This document shows, in pieces, positions 51,511 through 60,011 of a stretch of DNA of 64,000 nucleotides; the first letter of the stretch is position 1, and every line of letters begins with the position of its first letter. Source of the stretch: CAJWKT01 sp964465375 (lineage in GTDB: Bacteria > Pseudomonadota > Gammaproteobacteria > Steroidobacterales > Rariloculaceae); contig CAYXIJ010000013.1 in assembly GCA_964465375.1 (NCBI GenBank), forward strand, positions 1 through 64,000, in the 5' to 3' direction. The notes beneath the pieces are model-generated. The model did no database searches. It was given only the letters and a program-made list of their open reading frames with translations, and was not told where the DNA came from. Both the position numbers and the translations under genes were made by a program.

Positions 51511-52515
51511 ATGGACTTAAAAAAAATACTGGCAATATATTTGGCAATTTTATTACCGATATCTTTGAGTGCCCATCATTCGCACTCCAATCTTGATCGC
51601 AACAATATTCAAAGACATACAGGAGTGGTTTCTCAGTATGGCTGGGCTATGCCGCACGTGTTTTTAAAGGTTATGTCTCCCAACCCGGAAGGCGAGGTGG
51701 TGGAATACACTATAGAAATGAATCACCCTCCTGGTATGCGACAACTGGGCTGGAATAAGGATACATTTAAGCCGGGGGAAGTGATTACATGGGAGGGGTC
51801 AAGCGATAAAGATCCTTCAAGATATTACTCAGGGTTGAGTTGGGTTGAAAAAGCTGACGGTGGACGCGTCGGTACAGATCAGAAACAAAGTGTTGCGCAA
51901 CCTTCCAATGATTTTACTGGCTTGTGGAAGAGGGATTTACGCGGGATTCGGCCTCATTATGAGCCCCCAAAAGGCTGGCCCTACACCCCGTTTGCCCAAA
52001 AAATGGTTGATGATTTTAACGAAAGTCAAAATCCACAGGTGGAATGTAGGGACCCAGGCCCGCCCAAATATATGCTGCTACCTTATCCTATTCAGATTAG
52101 CCGCCCTGACAATCAGACGATTGTTATAGCCGGTGAATTGCGGGCTGAGCCCCGTATTGTTTATTTGGATCGTGATCATCTACCCGCAGAACCATCTGCG
52201 CTTGGTCATTCCGTGGGGTGGTTTGATGGTGCTGATTTGGTAGTCGAAACAACAAATTTTGTGGCCGATAGGTGGGGTATCCATACGGGCGTGGATTCAA
52301 GTGACCAGAAAAATTTGGTGGAGAGATTTTCATTATCCCAAGACGGGATGGCGCTGGATATCACAATCTCAGTTTCTGATCCCGCCTACCTGGAAGAGAC
52401 TGTAGTTTTCGAGCACCATCTGGCAAAAATGGCTGACCGTACACTCACCAACGTACCTTGCAGCTTGGAAAGCGCAAGGTTATATCTTGAGGGCGGATAC
52501 CGGAAGGAGAGGTAG
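51511..52515 (+). CDS. N+C modular periplasmic protein (last of the array)
   Basis: 334 residues, ATG at 51511 with GAGG upstream. Signal peptide ending S-L-S-A, then H-H-S-H-S-N-L-D. The N-P-H motif is A-M-P-H-V here, so the Asn is changed but the His is kept. The C module begins F-T-G-L-W-K-R, with V-E-C-R-D-P-G-P-P-K, H-S-V-G-W-F-D-G-A-D-L-V-V-E-T and a late V-P-C-S-L-E. The Cys pair is intact. Immediately after the previous member (34-base gap), probably cotranscribed. Function unknown. The 161 bases after it (52516-52676) hold no gene I can see. Confidence 0.75.
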   Translation: MDLKKILAIYLAILLPISLSAHHSHSNLDRNNIQRHTGVVSQYGWAMPHVFLKVMSPNPEGEVVEYTIEMNHPPGMRQLGWNKDTFKPGEVITWEGSSDKDPSRYYSGLSWVEKADGGRVGTDQKQSVAQPSNDFTGLWKRDLRGIRPHYEPPKGWPYTPFAQKMVDDFNESQNPQVECRDPGPPKYMLLPYPIQISRPDNQTIVIAGELRAEPRIVYLDRDHLPAEPSALGHSVGWFDGADLVVETTNFVADRWGIHTGVDSSDQKNLVERFSLSQDGMALDITISVSDPAYLEETVVFEHHLAKMADRTLTNVPCSLESARLYLEGGYRKER

Positions 52516-52676
52516 ATTAGCGTTTTCTTGATTGGCCGGACAGAAAGCAAATAGTGGGTTTACTGGACAAAAACGGACGGATGATTTGGTTTATCCCTGA
52601 ATAGGGTGTGATATCTAACTCTGCTTTCTGGGAGAAGCTTTCTAGATCGTTCTAATATATTTCCATGCTGGCACAG

Positions 52677-54044
52677 TCAAAACTTTCTTGTTGACCTTTT
52701 CACCAATTCATTAAACTCTTTCTCAAAGAAAAATTTTTTCTTGTCAAACGCTGGTTTGAGCTGGTTGAGCCAAGTAGCTTCTGCATCATACTGAGCAAAG
52801 AACGGTCGTTGTACCCAATCGGGGTTTCTGCCTTGGATAAAGCGAAGTACAAAGACTTTTTGTCCTTGTATCTTCGTAACCCCCTGAATTTCTATTTTTC
52901 CAGGACTTGTACTCATCGAGGGTCCGCGTGCTGTTCTTCCGAGTCCGGAGACTTGTTGAATTGCATCACGGTAAATTTCCCAGCCTCGGGCCAGAGGAAC
53001 CTCAAAGTAGGCTTGTGCCCCAGTGTCTCGCTCGACAAACATGTAGTAAGGGATAATCCCTAGGCGCGCCTGTTTTTCCCATAGCCTGCTCCATGTACGG
53101 GGGTCATCGTTGATTTTTCGAAGTAGAGGTCCCTGGGCGCGGATTATTGCGCCGGTTTGACGTACTCTCCTAATTGCTTCTTGAGCAATAGGGGTCTCTA
53201 GTTCGCGCCAGTGGTTGTAATGAGCCATTATTGCTACATGTTTTCCGGCTTGCACGCATCGCTCTAATAGTGCGAGAAGATCCGGTGCATCTGCATCGTT
53301 TACATAGCGATGAGGCCAAAAACTCAAAGATTTTGTACCGATACGAATCGTTTGGATGTGTTCCAATTCAGGGGATAGTAGTGGCTGAATGCAGTCATTT
53401 AAGTGGTGGGTTTGCATTACCATCGGATCTCCACCTGTAATAAGCACATCACTCACTTGAGGCTGCTGGGTTAGGTATTGTGTGAGCGTGCGTGGACTGG
53501 TAGAAGCAAACCGCAAGGTGCGATCACCCACAAATTGTGGCCATCGAAAGCAAAACGTGCAATAGCTATGGCAAACCTGACCCCGTGCAGGGAAAAACAA
53601 TACAGTCTCTGAATATTTGTGCTGTACGCCCTCTAGTGCTTTTCCGTCTAGTTCGGGGAGATTCAATTCCATCTGATCAGCAGGGTTGGGATTGAGTTTT
53701 GCTCGGATAATTCTGGCCTTCTCTTCGAGTTCCGGTTTGGATATTCCTTTTTTTAATGCTTTTGACATGAGGTCATAGTCATTTTCTTCAAGCATTTCTC
53801 TTTGAGGAAAGACTAGGCGAAACATCGGATCATCAGGAGCTTTACTCCAGTCAATTAAATTTTCAGCTACGTATTGATTTACGCGGAATGGCAACACATT
53901 TGCTACAACCTGAATCTCAAACTGCTGTTGTTTTGAAAGCGATGAGATTTGAGGAATTTTATGCAGGTTACGTTGCGTGTAAACTTTGAATCGTTCCGCT
54001 AATAAACTTTTGGGTGAAGGTACTATTTTAAATATGCTTGCCAT
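52677..54044 (-). CDS. KamA-family radical SAM aminomutase (lysine 2,3-aminomutase-like)
   Basis: 455 residues. The radical SAM cluster motif C-H-S-Y-C-T-F-C (CxxxCxxC) is preceded by V-L-F-F-P-A-R-G-Q, and the T-G-G-D-P-M-V glycine-rich strand follows. These, with the length, put it in the KamA family: SAM- and PLP-dependent migration of an amino group, converting L-lysine to beta-lysine in known members. The much shorter EpmB group can be excluded. Beta-lysine acetyl derivatives serve as osmolytes, but no partner acetyltransferase is in view. Cytoplasmic, oxygen-sensitive. It is divergent from the C-module gene at 54196. Confidence 0.8.
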   Translation of the reverse strand: MASIFKIVPSPKSLLAERFKVYTQRNLHKIPQISSLSKQQQFEIQVVANVLPFRVNQYVAENLIDWSKAPDDPMFRLVFPQREMLEENDYDLMSKALKKGISKPELEEKARIIRAKLNPNPADQMELNLPELDGKALEGVQHKYSETVLFFPARGQVCHSYCTFCFRWPQFVGDRTLRFASTSPRTLTQYLTQQPQVSDVLITGGDPMVMQTHHLNDCIQPLLSPELEHIQTIRIGTKSLSFWPHRYVNDADAPDLLALLERCVQAGKHVAIMAHYNHWRELETPIAQEAIRRVRQTGAIIRAQGPLLRKINDDPRTWSRLWEKQARLGIIPYYMFVERDTGAQAYFEVPLARGWEIYRDAIQQVSGLGRTARGPSMSTSPGKIEIQGVTKIQGQKVFVLRFIQGRNPDWVQRPFFAQYDAEATWLNQLKPAFDKKKFFFEKEFNELVKRSTRKF

Positions 54045-54144
54045 AAAAGTGCGCTGATATATTATTATTATGTGTATACAGTGTTAAGTATTTGTGTTTT
54101 CTAAAAAATTTTTCACACAATCTATTGTACATTGATTTTTCTAA

Positions 54145-54172
54145 TTGCGTGAAGTTTCAGCGCTGTTAGAAT
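54145..54172 (+). promoter_or_regulatory. Candidate sigma70 promoter for the gene at 54196
   Basis: TTGCGT at 54145-54150 and TAGAAT at 54167-54172 with a 16-base spacer, in the AT-rich 151-base divergent region. A start about 7 bases later leaves a short leader before the ATG at 54196. Matched by eye. Confidence 0.3.
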
Positions 54173-54195
54173 AGAAATGAAGAAGCATTATTAAC

Positions 54196-54900
54196 ATGAC
54201 ATACAATAATTTTTGTGCCAGCAAGATGGAAAAATACAAAGCAGAGAAGAATGAGCGATATTTGATCTTAATTTCTTTTCTTTTTGGTATTTCTGTTACT
54301 GCCTGGACGGAACCGGATCTTGAGGGTACTTGGATAATCGATTCAACATTTGAAAATAGCGGTTACTCAGAAGTAGTGTATACCCCAGAAGGAAAAGCAA
54401 GAGCAGATTTATACAATTTTTTAACAGATGATCCAAGTCTGCAGTGTATTCCTTCTGGTCTTGGACGTATTTGGGGTAGCCCTGGTTCGCCTATTGAAAT
54501 TCAGCAGCTTGAGAGTACTTTTTTAATCCATTATGAAATGTTCGACTTGAGGCGAACAGTTTGGTTGAATCGGCGTGGACATTCAGTGGATGCCTTACCT
54601 AGTGTTGTTAATCTAAGGGATCAGGTTATGCCTACCATGGGAAATTCCATCGGTTGGTATGAAGATGACACCCTAGTTATAGAAACACTTGCATACTCTC
54701 GGGGCTATGTGACGACGTTGGGTCGAGCGATTCCTCAATCCGCTGCCATGCGGAGCATTGAGCGTTTATACCGGGATGGTGACCGATTAGCCATTGAGGT
54801 AACTTATATTGACCCTATTGTTTTTCAGGAGCCCCTTACCAGGATCTACAGGTTCAAAAAGTCTCCCTTTCCAGTAATCCTATATGGTTGTGAGTTTTAG
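54196..54900 (+). CDS. C-module protein
   Basis: 234 residues, with a weak hydrophobic segment near residues 21-36 (I-L-I-S-F-L-F-G-I-S-V-T-A-W) that may be a signal peptide after a charged leader. C module: D-L-E-G-T-W-I-I, L-Q-C-I-P-S-G-L-G-R, P-I-E-I-Q-Q-L, N-S-I-G-W-Y-E-D-D-T-L-V-I-E-T and a final L-Y-G-C-E-F, so both Cys are present. No N module. ATG 54196 is used; ATG 54226 is an alternative. The 252 bases after it (54901-55152) contain no gene that I can support. Function unknown. Confidence 0.68.
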   Translation: MTYNNFCASKMEKYKAEKNERYLILISFLFGISVTAWTEPDLEGTWIIDSTFENSGYSEVVYTPEGKARADLYNFLTDDPSLQCIPSGLGRIWGSPGSPIEIQQLESTFLIHYEMFDLRRTVWLNRRGHSVDALPSVVNLRDQVMPTMGNSIGWYEDDTLVIETLAYSRGYVTTLGRAIPQSAAMRSIERLYRDGDRLAIEVTYIDPIVFQEPLTRIYRFKKSPFPVILYGCEF

Positions 54901-55158
54901 AAATCAATTCAGTGCATTAAAGTAGTTATCATAGACATGCACCTAGGTAGAATTTAAGGTCTACAGATTTTACAACTGTTATCGATGTGGCTTATCCGAG
55001 AAAGGCTTAGCAAGAAGAATTATCTGATTCTATGTCTGGTTCGGGGAAAAGTCTTAGGGGGCTTTAAGGGAGCCATGCGACCTTTTGCGATCGTGTAGCA
55101 TCTAAGGAGAGGGGTCCTTTGGCTGGTATAATTATGAATAAGTCTACAGAGTGTGCGA

Positions 55159-55881
55159 ATGAATCCGAATTCTCTCTCAGATTATTCAACTGAAGCAATC
55201 ATACGTTTTGTGGATATTGGGCGGACGTATCAAATGGGATCAGAGACGATCTACGCACTCCGATCAATCGACATGATGATCAAACCTAATGAATTTACAG
55301 CTGTCATGGGTCCATCTGGCTCCGGTAAGTCGACTCTCATGAACGTGATTGGTTGCCTCGACTCACCAACAACAGGCGATTATTGGCTCAACGGACGTCT
55401 TGTTTCTGAAATGAATGACAGACAACTTGCGAAGGCCCGAAACCAAGACATCGGTTTTGTTTTTCAGACATTCAATTTATTGAATAGGATGAGCGCACTT
55501 CACAATGTGGAAGTACCATTGATTTATTCAGGTATGAAGCGCAAGGAGAGGCATGAACGAGCACAGCATGCACTTGAAATCGTAGGACTAACAGATCGTA
55601 CGCTTCACCGGCCCCTTGAATTGTCAGGAGGGCAGCGTCAGCGTGTTGCAGTAGCGCGAGCACTGGTGACAGAACCAAGCATCTTGTTGGCAGATGAGCC
55701 TACCGGAAATCTGGATTCCACAACCGGACGTGAGATAATGTCACTGTTTGATGAGCTCCATGAGTCGGGGAATACGATTATTCTTGTTACGCACGAACAG
55801 GAAATTGCGAATCATGCCCGACGTGTTATTCGGTTAAGTGACGGTGCTATAGTGGATGATCAGCTATCTGGGGAGCGCTAA
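55159..55881 (+). CDS. ABC transporter ATP-binding protein (MacB/LolD-type)
   Basis: 240 residues. Walker A G-P-S-G-S-G-K-S-T, Q-loop F-V-F-Q-T-F-N, signature L-S-G-G-Q-R-Q-R-V-A, Walker B I-L-L-A-D-E-P-T-G-N-L-D-S and switch V-T-H-E-Q are all present. The L-L-N-R-M-S-A-L-H-N-V-E-V-P-L insert is of the LolD/MacB group. Start ATG 55159; a GTG at 55153 is also in frame. The next gene starts in an overlapping TAATG, so all three genes are one operon. It powers an exporter or a mechanotransmitter. Confidence 0.93.
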   Translation: MNPNSLSDYSTEAIIRFVDIGRTYQMGSETIYALRSIDMMIKPNEFTAVMGPSGSGKSTLMNVIGCLDSPTTGDYWLNGRLVSEMNDRQLAKARNQDIGFVFQTFNLLNRMSALHNVEVPLIYSGMKRKERHERAQHALEIVGLTDRTLHRPLELSGGQRQRVAVARALVTEPSILLADEPTGNLDSTTGREIMSLFDELHESGNTIILVTHEQEIANHARRVIRLSDGAIVDDQLSGER

Positions 55882-57386
55882 TGAAACGAGTCCAGTTGCC
55901 TTTACTGGCACTATTTCTTTTTGGGTGCGCTGAAGAACAGCTTTTAGTGCCAAGTTATAACACGGCGTCGTTGGAGCGAGCCTCGATCAATGTGTCAGTT
56001 GGGTCAACCGGAATCGTTGAGCCGTTGGCAATAGTTGAGGTTAAGTCAAAGGCGTCCGGAGAAATACTGGAACTGCTTGTTGAAACGGGTGACCTTGTTG
56101 ATGAGGGTGACCTTCTGGTTCATATTGACCCAAGAACAGTCCGTAATCGGCTGGCACAAGCCGAAGCTGGCTTAAAGGCCGCGGTATCGCGTAGGCAGAT
56201 TTCTCAAACCCAAATGACGCGGGCAGAGGTGCTAGTTAAGAACGGAACCTTCACCGAAATTGAGCACGAGCAGGCGATGCTTGAGCTGGCCAATGCAGAG
56301 GCACAGGTAATAAGTGCGGAAGTTGAGGTGGAGAATGCGCGTATAGCGGTTGAGGACACAGATGTGCGCGCTCCGATAACAGGGACGGTGATCGCAAAAC
56401 CAACCGAGAAAGGCCAGGTAATCTCATCGCCTACACAAGACTTTGCTGGTGGAACGCTACTTATGAGTATGGCGGACCTGAGCGCGGTTCAGATTCGGGC
56501 GCTGATCGATGAGACTGATATCGGTAAAGTCCGCCCCGGCATGAAAGCTGAAATAACGGTCGCCGCATTTCCGAATCAGCCATTTCCGGGAGACGTTATC
56601 AAAATTGAACCGCAGGCCGTGGTTGAGCAAAACGTGACAATGTTTGCGGTGCTGATGTCCATTCAGAACCCTGAAGGCTTGCTCATGCCGGGTATGAATG
56701 CAGAGGTAGAGGTTTCTATTGCTGCTCGGGAAAATGTTTTGTCTTTGCCCGTTATGGCGCTCCGTACTGATCGTGATATCCCCACGACAGCGAGTCTGCT
56801 TGGGTTAGATGAATCGGATTTACGCAGGGAAGTTCTAGCGGGCAGCAGCGGGCAGATAACGAATCCAGATAATGGTACTGATACTGAGACAGTTTCGCTG
56901 GGAGGGCGCTCGGTAGAATTACCGATTGGTACGGACACGAGCAGAATTCGAACAATTATGGCTAAGCGGCGTGCCGGAGAGGCACTCAGTCGCGAGGAAG
57001 AAGAGTTTGTGCGTGGAACACTAAGAGGTGGACGCTCACCAGGCCGCTCGGTAGGGCCCAGTGGTATGACTGGAGCTGACTCAGAGACCGACTACCGTTT
57101 TGGTGGGGATTTTTGGGTAGTTGTACAGGAAATAGATGGAAGCATCCGAATTGCTAATGTCAGAGCCGGCATTACTGACCTTGACCGCGTTGAAATTGTC
57201 TCCGGCTTAGATGAGTCTGATACCGCTCTGATTTTGCCGAGCGCGCATCTGGTTGAGACGCAACAGGAATTGCAACAAGCGATTAGTCGCAGGATTGGCT
57301 CTGTGATCCCTGGTATAGGTAATTCCGGATCTACTCCTGGTACCGGCGGCGGAATGGGCGGCGGAATGGGCGGCGGAATGAGATAA
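55881..57386 (+). CDS. Periplasmic adaptor subunit of a MacAB-like efflux system
   Basis: 501 residues. Lipoprotein signal with L-F-G-C. HlyD-type adaptor: lipoyl-like half-motif, a coiled hairpin (residues about 90-155), then the beta-barrel domain. Between the beta-barrel and the membrane-proximal domain sits a low-complexity insert of about 120 residues (residues roughly 295-415, with T-D-T-E-T-V-S-L-G-G and a Gly/Arg-rich part) that ordinary MacA lacks. The C-terminus has a Gly/Met repeat (G-G-G-M-G-G-G-M-G-G-G-M). It overlaps the ATPase and permease genes at both ends by a base or so, so translation is coupled. Confidence 0.87.
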   Translation: MKRVQLPLLALFLFGCAEEQLLVPSYNTASLERASINVSVGSTGIVEPLAIVEVKSKASGEILELLVETGDLVDEGDLLVHIDPRTVRNRLAQAEAGLKAAVSRRQISQTQMTRAEVLVKNGTFTEIEHEQAMLELANAEAQVISAEVEVENARIAVEDTDVRAPITGTVIAKPTEKGQVISSPTQDFAGGTLLMSMADLSAVQIRALIDETDIGKVRPGMKAEITVAAFPNQPFPGDVIKIEPQAVVEQNVTMFAVLMSIQNPEGLLMPGMNAEVEVSIAARENVLSLPVMALRTDRDIPTTASLLGLDESDLRREVLAGSSGQITNPDNGTDTETVSLGGRSVELPIGTDTSRIRTIMAKRRAGEALSREEEEFVRGTLRGGRSPGRSVGPSGMTGADSETDYRFGGDFWVVVQEIDGSIRIANVRAGITDLDRVEIVSGLDESDTALILPSAHLVETQQELQQAISRRIGSVIPGIGNSGSTPGTGGGMGGGMGGGMR

Positions 57387-58594
57387 TGTTATTGGGTGAG
57401 ACAGCCTTGATTGCCTTTCAGTCGATCCGGAGCAATCTGTTTCGGGCTACTTTGACGATGCTTGGAATCATTATCGGCGTTGCTGCAGTGATCACGATGG
57501 TTGCACTAGGAGCCGGTGCGCAGCAGGCTATTGATGAGCAAATGGAGGCATTGGGCGGCGATATCCTGTCGGTTAGCTCAGCAGGTTTTTTCAGTCGGGG
57601 TATTGCACGAAATCAGCAAACATTGACGACGGGAGATGCTCTTGCTTTGGCCCAACAATCTGCTTCTTTTGGCGGGGTAGTGCCAGAAATTGATGGGCGC
57701 AGACAGATAAAATACGGAAATCAGAATCTTAATCTGACTGTACTCGGCACGACGCCTAATTACGCTGACATTCATTTATTCGGTATTGCTGCAGGCCGCA
57801 TGTTTAATCAGTCGGATGATTCCGCTCGCCGTCGCGTGGCCGTACTTGGGGCTGAAGTTCCGAATATGTTGGACACGGACGCCACAGGTATCTTGGGTAA
57901 GACAATTCAGATTCGTTCCATCTCTTTCGATGTTATCGGGGTACTGGAAGCCAAGGGGTCATCGGGTTGGCATAATCCCGACGATGATGTCTGGATTCCT
58001 CTTAGTACAGCTCAGTTTCGTGTGACTGGATCCGATTTTGTAGAGACCATTAGTATTAAGGTCCGCGAGGACTCTTCGATTGAATTAGCAATGGTAGATA
58101 TAGAGAGTGTGTTACGACGCGAGCACAAAATTTTGCCGGGTGCTGACAATGATTTTTCAATCATGAACCGGAAGCAGTTTCTAGACACGCGACAACAAGC
58201 AACCGAGATTTTTACATATCTGCTTGCTGGGATTGCAGCTGTTAGCCTTCTTGTGGGAGGCATTGGCATTATGAATATCATGCTGGTCACTGTTACCGAG
58301 AGGACCCGAGAAATAGGCATTCGAAAAGCGATGGGTGCAACGAATGGAAACATTATGCTGCAATTCTTGGTAGAAGCTATGACACTATGCCTGTTGGGCG
58401 GCGGGCTTGGATTGACCATTGGTATTGGAGCCGCTTACATTGCGTCAGAATTTGCCGGCTGGCAGACACAGGTCAGCTTCGTGTCGGTCATCACTGCATT
58501 TACCTTTAGCGCCGCTGTGGGGCTTGTATTCGGTATGTGGCCGGCCAAGCGGGCATCGGGACTAGATCCGATCGATGCGCTTAGGCACGAATAG
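57386..58594 (+). CDS. FtsX-type ABC permease (MacB-like)
   Basis: 402 residues. One N-terminal membrane segment (residues about 21-45, L-T-M-L-G-I-I-I-G-V-A-A-V), a large periplasmic MacB-PCD domain, then three more membrane segments with G-G-I-G-I-M-N-I-M-L-V and T-E-R-T-R-E-I-G-I-R-K-A, a classic FtsX/MacB signature. It forms the membrane part of the tripartite pump with the two preceding genes. Substrates of such pumps are macrolides, toxins, peptides or glycolipids; nothing here fixes which. Confidence 0.93.
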   Translation: MLLGETALIAFQSIRSNLFRATLTMLGIIIGVAAVITMVALGAGAQQAIDEQMEALGGDILSVSSAGFFSRGIARNQQTLTTGDALALAQQSASFGGVVPEIDGRRQIKYGNQNLNLTVLGTTPNYADIHLFGIAAGRMFNQSDDSARRRVAVLGAEVPNMLDTDATGILGKTIQIRSISFDVIGVLEAKGSSGWHNPDDDVWIPLSTAQFRVTGSDFVETISIKVREDSSIELAMVDIESVLRREHKILPGADNDFSIMNRKQFLDTRQQATEIFTYLLAGIAAVSLLVGGIGIMNIMLVTVTERTREIGIRKAMGATNGNIMLQFLVEAMTLCLLGGGLGLTIGIGAAYIASEFAGWQTQVSFVSVITAFTFSAAVGLVFGMWPAKRASGLDPIDALRHE

Positions 58595-58642
58595 GGTAAT
58601 TAATAAGCTGAAATAATTAGGTTGAGTTTTTTTTGATTTAAT

Positions 58643-58719
58643 TGGTCGGGGTGAGAGGATTTGAACCTCCGGCCCCTGCCTCCCGAAGACAGTGCTCTAC
58701 CAGGCTGAGCTACACCCCG
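58643..58719 (-). tRNA. tRNA-Pro (anticodon CGG)
   Basis: 77 nucleotides on the minus strand. Acceptor CGGGGTG pairs with CACCCCG, followed by discriminator A and an encoded CCA. The D-arm (G-C-T-C-A-G-C-C-T-G-G-T-A-G-A-G-C), the anticodon arm CTGTC-TTCGGGA-GGCAG with anticodon CGG, and a T-arm around TTCAAAT are all intact. It decodes CCG. It lies just downstream of the efflux operon on the opposite strand. Confidence 0.95.
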
Positions 58720-59014
58720 AAAAAATCGATCTGGTTCTACTTCTGATCAAGAGTTCCTGGAAACGAAAATCTCTTAAACTTTTTTGTGCGTTCTTATACG
58801 CGCTCAATAATGTTTCAGCAAGGATTATTGACCAGAAAACAAGGAATCGCTGCACTCTTTGAGTATTAATTGGTATAGCGTGTAAATTCTAAAGGCATAC
58901 TTGAGCCCTGTAGAGAGGGAATCCTCATGGATTCCTTATTATACTGGCGGTCCTAGCAGGGTTACTGTGCTGTAACCAGAGCGCTAGGCGAGAGGGTATT
59001 TTCGGGAGTTTAGT

Positions 59015-59992
59015 ATGGGATTGCTGGTAGAAGGGAAGTGGAGCACGGACTGGTACGACACAAAGGCTACAGATGGGCGTTTCGTAAGGCAAAGTGCTGG
59101 GTTTAGAAATTGGATTACAACGGATGGCAGCGCAGGTTTGAGTGGTGAGGGTGGCTTCAAGGCGGAGACCGACCGATATCATCTTTATATTTCTCTGGCT
59201 TGCCCTTGGGCTCACCGGACACTAATTTTTCGCGCCCTTAAGGGGCTCGAAGAAATGATTTCCGTCTCAGTTGTCAATGCTTTTATGGGCGACAAAGGCT
59301 GGACCTTTGAAGACGGGGACAATGTTGTTCCTGATACGATCAACGACAAGACATATCTTTATGAAATTTATCTTGAGGCTCAGCCTGATTATACAGGGCG
59401 CGTTACCGTGCCAATTTTATGGGACAAAGAACGTAAAACCATTGTCAGCAATGAATCATCAGAAATCATCCGAATGTTCAACTCTGCGTTTGATGATGCT
59501 GGGGCTAAGAAGGGGGACTATTATCCTGAATCCCTCCGACATCAAATTGATGAATTAAATGATCTTATCTATCCTGGCGTGAATAATGGTGTTTATCGGG
59601 CTGGTTTTGCTACAACAGAAAAAGCCTATGAAGAGGCCGTAGCTGATGTTTTTAAAGCGCTTGATTTTTTAGAGAGCCACCTTGAGAGTCGGCGATATCT
59701 TGTTGGTAGCCAGACAACAGAAGCCGATTGGAGATTACTTACAACGTTACTTCGCTTTGATGCGGTTTATTATGGGCATTTCAAATGTAATTTACGCCGT
59801 ATCATTGATTATCCTAATTTGTGGGGATATACCCGAGATCTTTATCAGTTGCCAGGTATTGCAAATACGGTCAATGTCGAGAGCATCAAGCAACACTATT
59901 ACGGCAGCCATGAGAGCATTAACCCAACCCGTATAGTCCCAGTGGGTCCTGTGATTGATTTTACCCAGCCCCATACTCGTCATTTGTTGTAA
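59015..59992 (+). CDS. Glutathionyl-hydroquinone reductase / Xi-class GST
   Basis: 325 residues. The active-site Cys is in S-L-A-C-P-W-A-H-R-T, the hallmark of Xi-class (YqjG/ECM4/PcpF) enzymes that reduce glutathionyl-hydroquinones. N-E-S-S-E-I-I-R in the thioredoxin-like domain and the helical C-terminal domain with E-A-D-W-R-L-L-T-T-L-L-R-F-D fit. Cytoplasmic, glutathione-dependent. No clear Shine-Dalgarno stronger than GGGAG. The 295 bases before it hold no gene I can support, but contain a 6-bp inverted repeat (GGTTAC / GTAACC). Confidence 0.88.
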   Translation: MGLLVEGKWSTDWYDTKATDGRFVRQSAGFRNWITTDGSAGLSGEGGFKAETDRYHLYISLACPWAHRTLIFRALKGLEEMISVSVVNAFMGDKGWTFEDGDNVVPDTINDKTYLYEIYLEAQPDYTGRVTVPILWDKERKTIVSNESSEIIRMFNSAFDDAGAKKGDYYPESLRHQIDELNDLIYPGVNNGVYRAGFATTEKAYEEAVADVFKALDFLESHLESRRYLVGSQTTEADWRLLTTLLRFDAVYYGHFKCNLRRIIDYPNLWGYTRDLYQLPGIANTVNVESIKQHYYGSHESINPTRIVPVGPVIDFTQPHTRHLL

Positions 59993-60011
59993 AACTCGAC
60001 TTTTTGGCCCG

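Noticed and set aside
55134..55193. 19-residue leader ORF overlapping the start of the ABC ATPase gene, and a TATAAT at 55127-55132
   Set aside because: No good -35 accompanies the TATAAT and the short peptide shows no attenuation features; it overlaps a better-supported gene.
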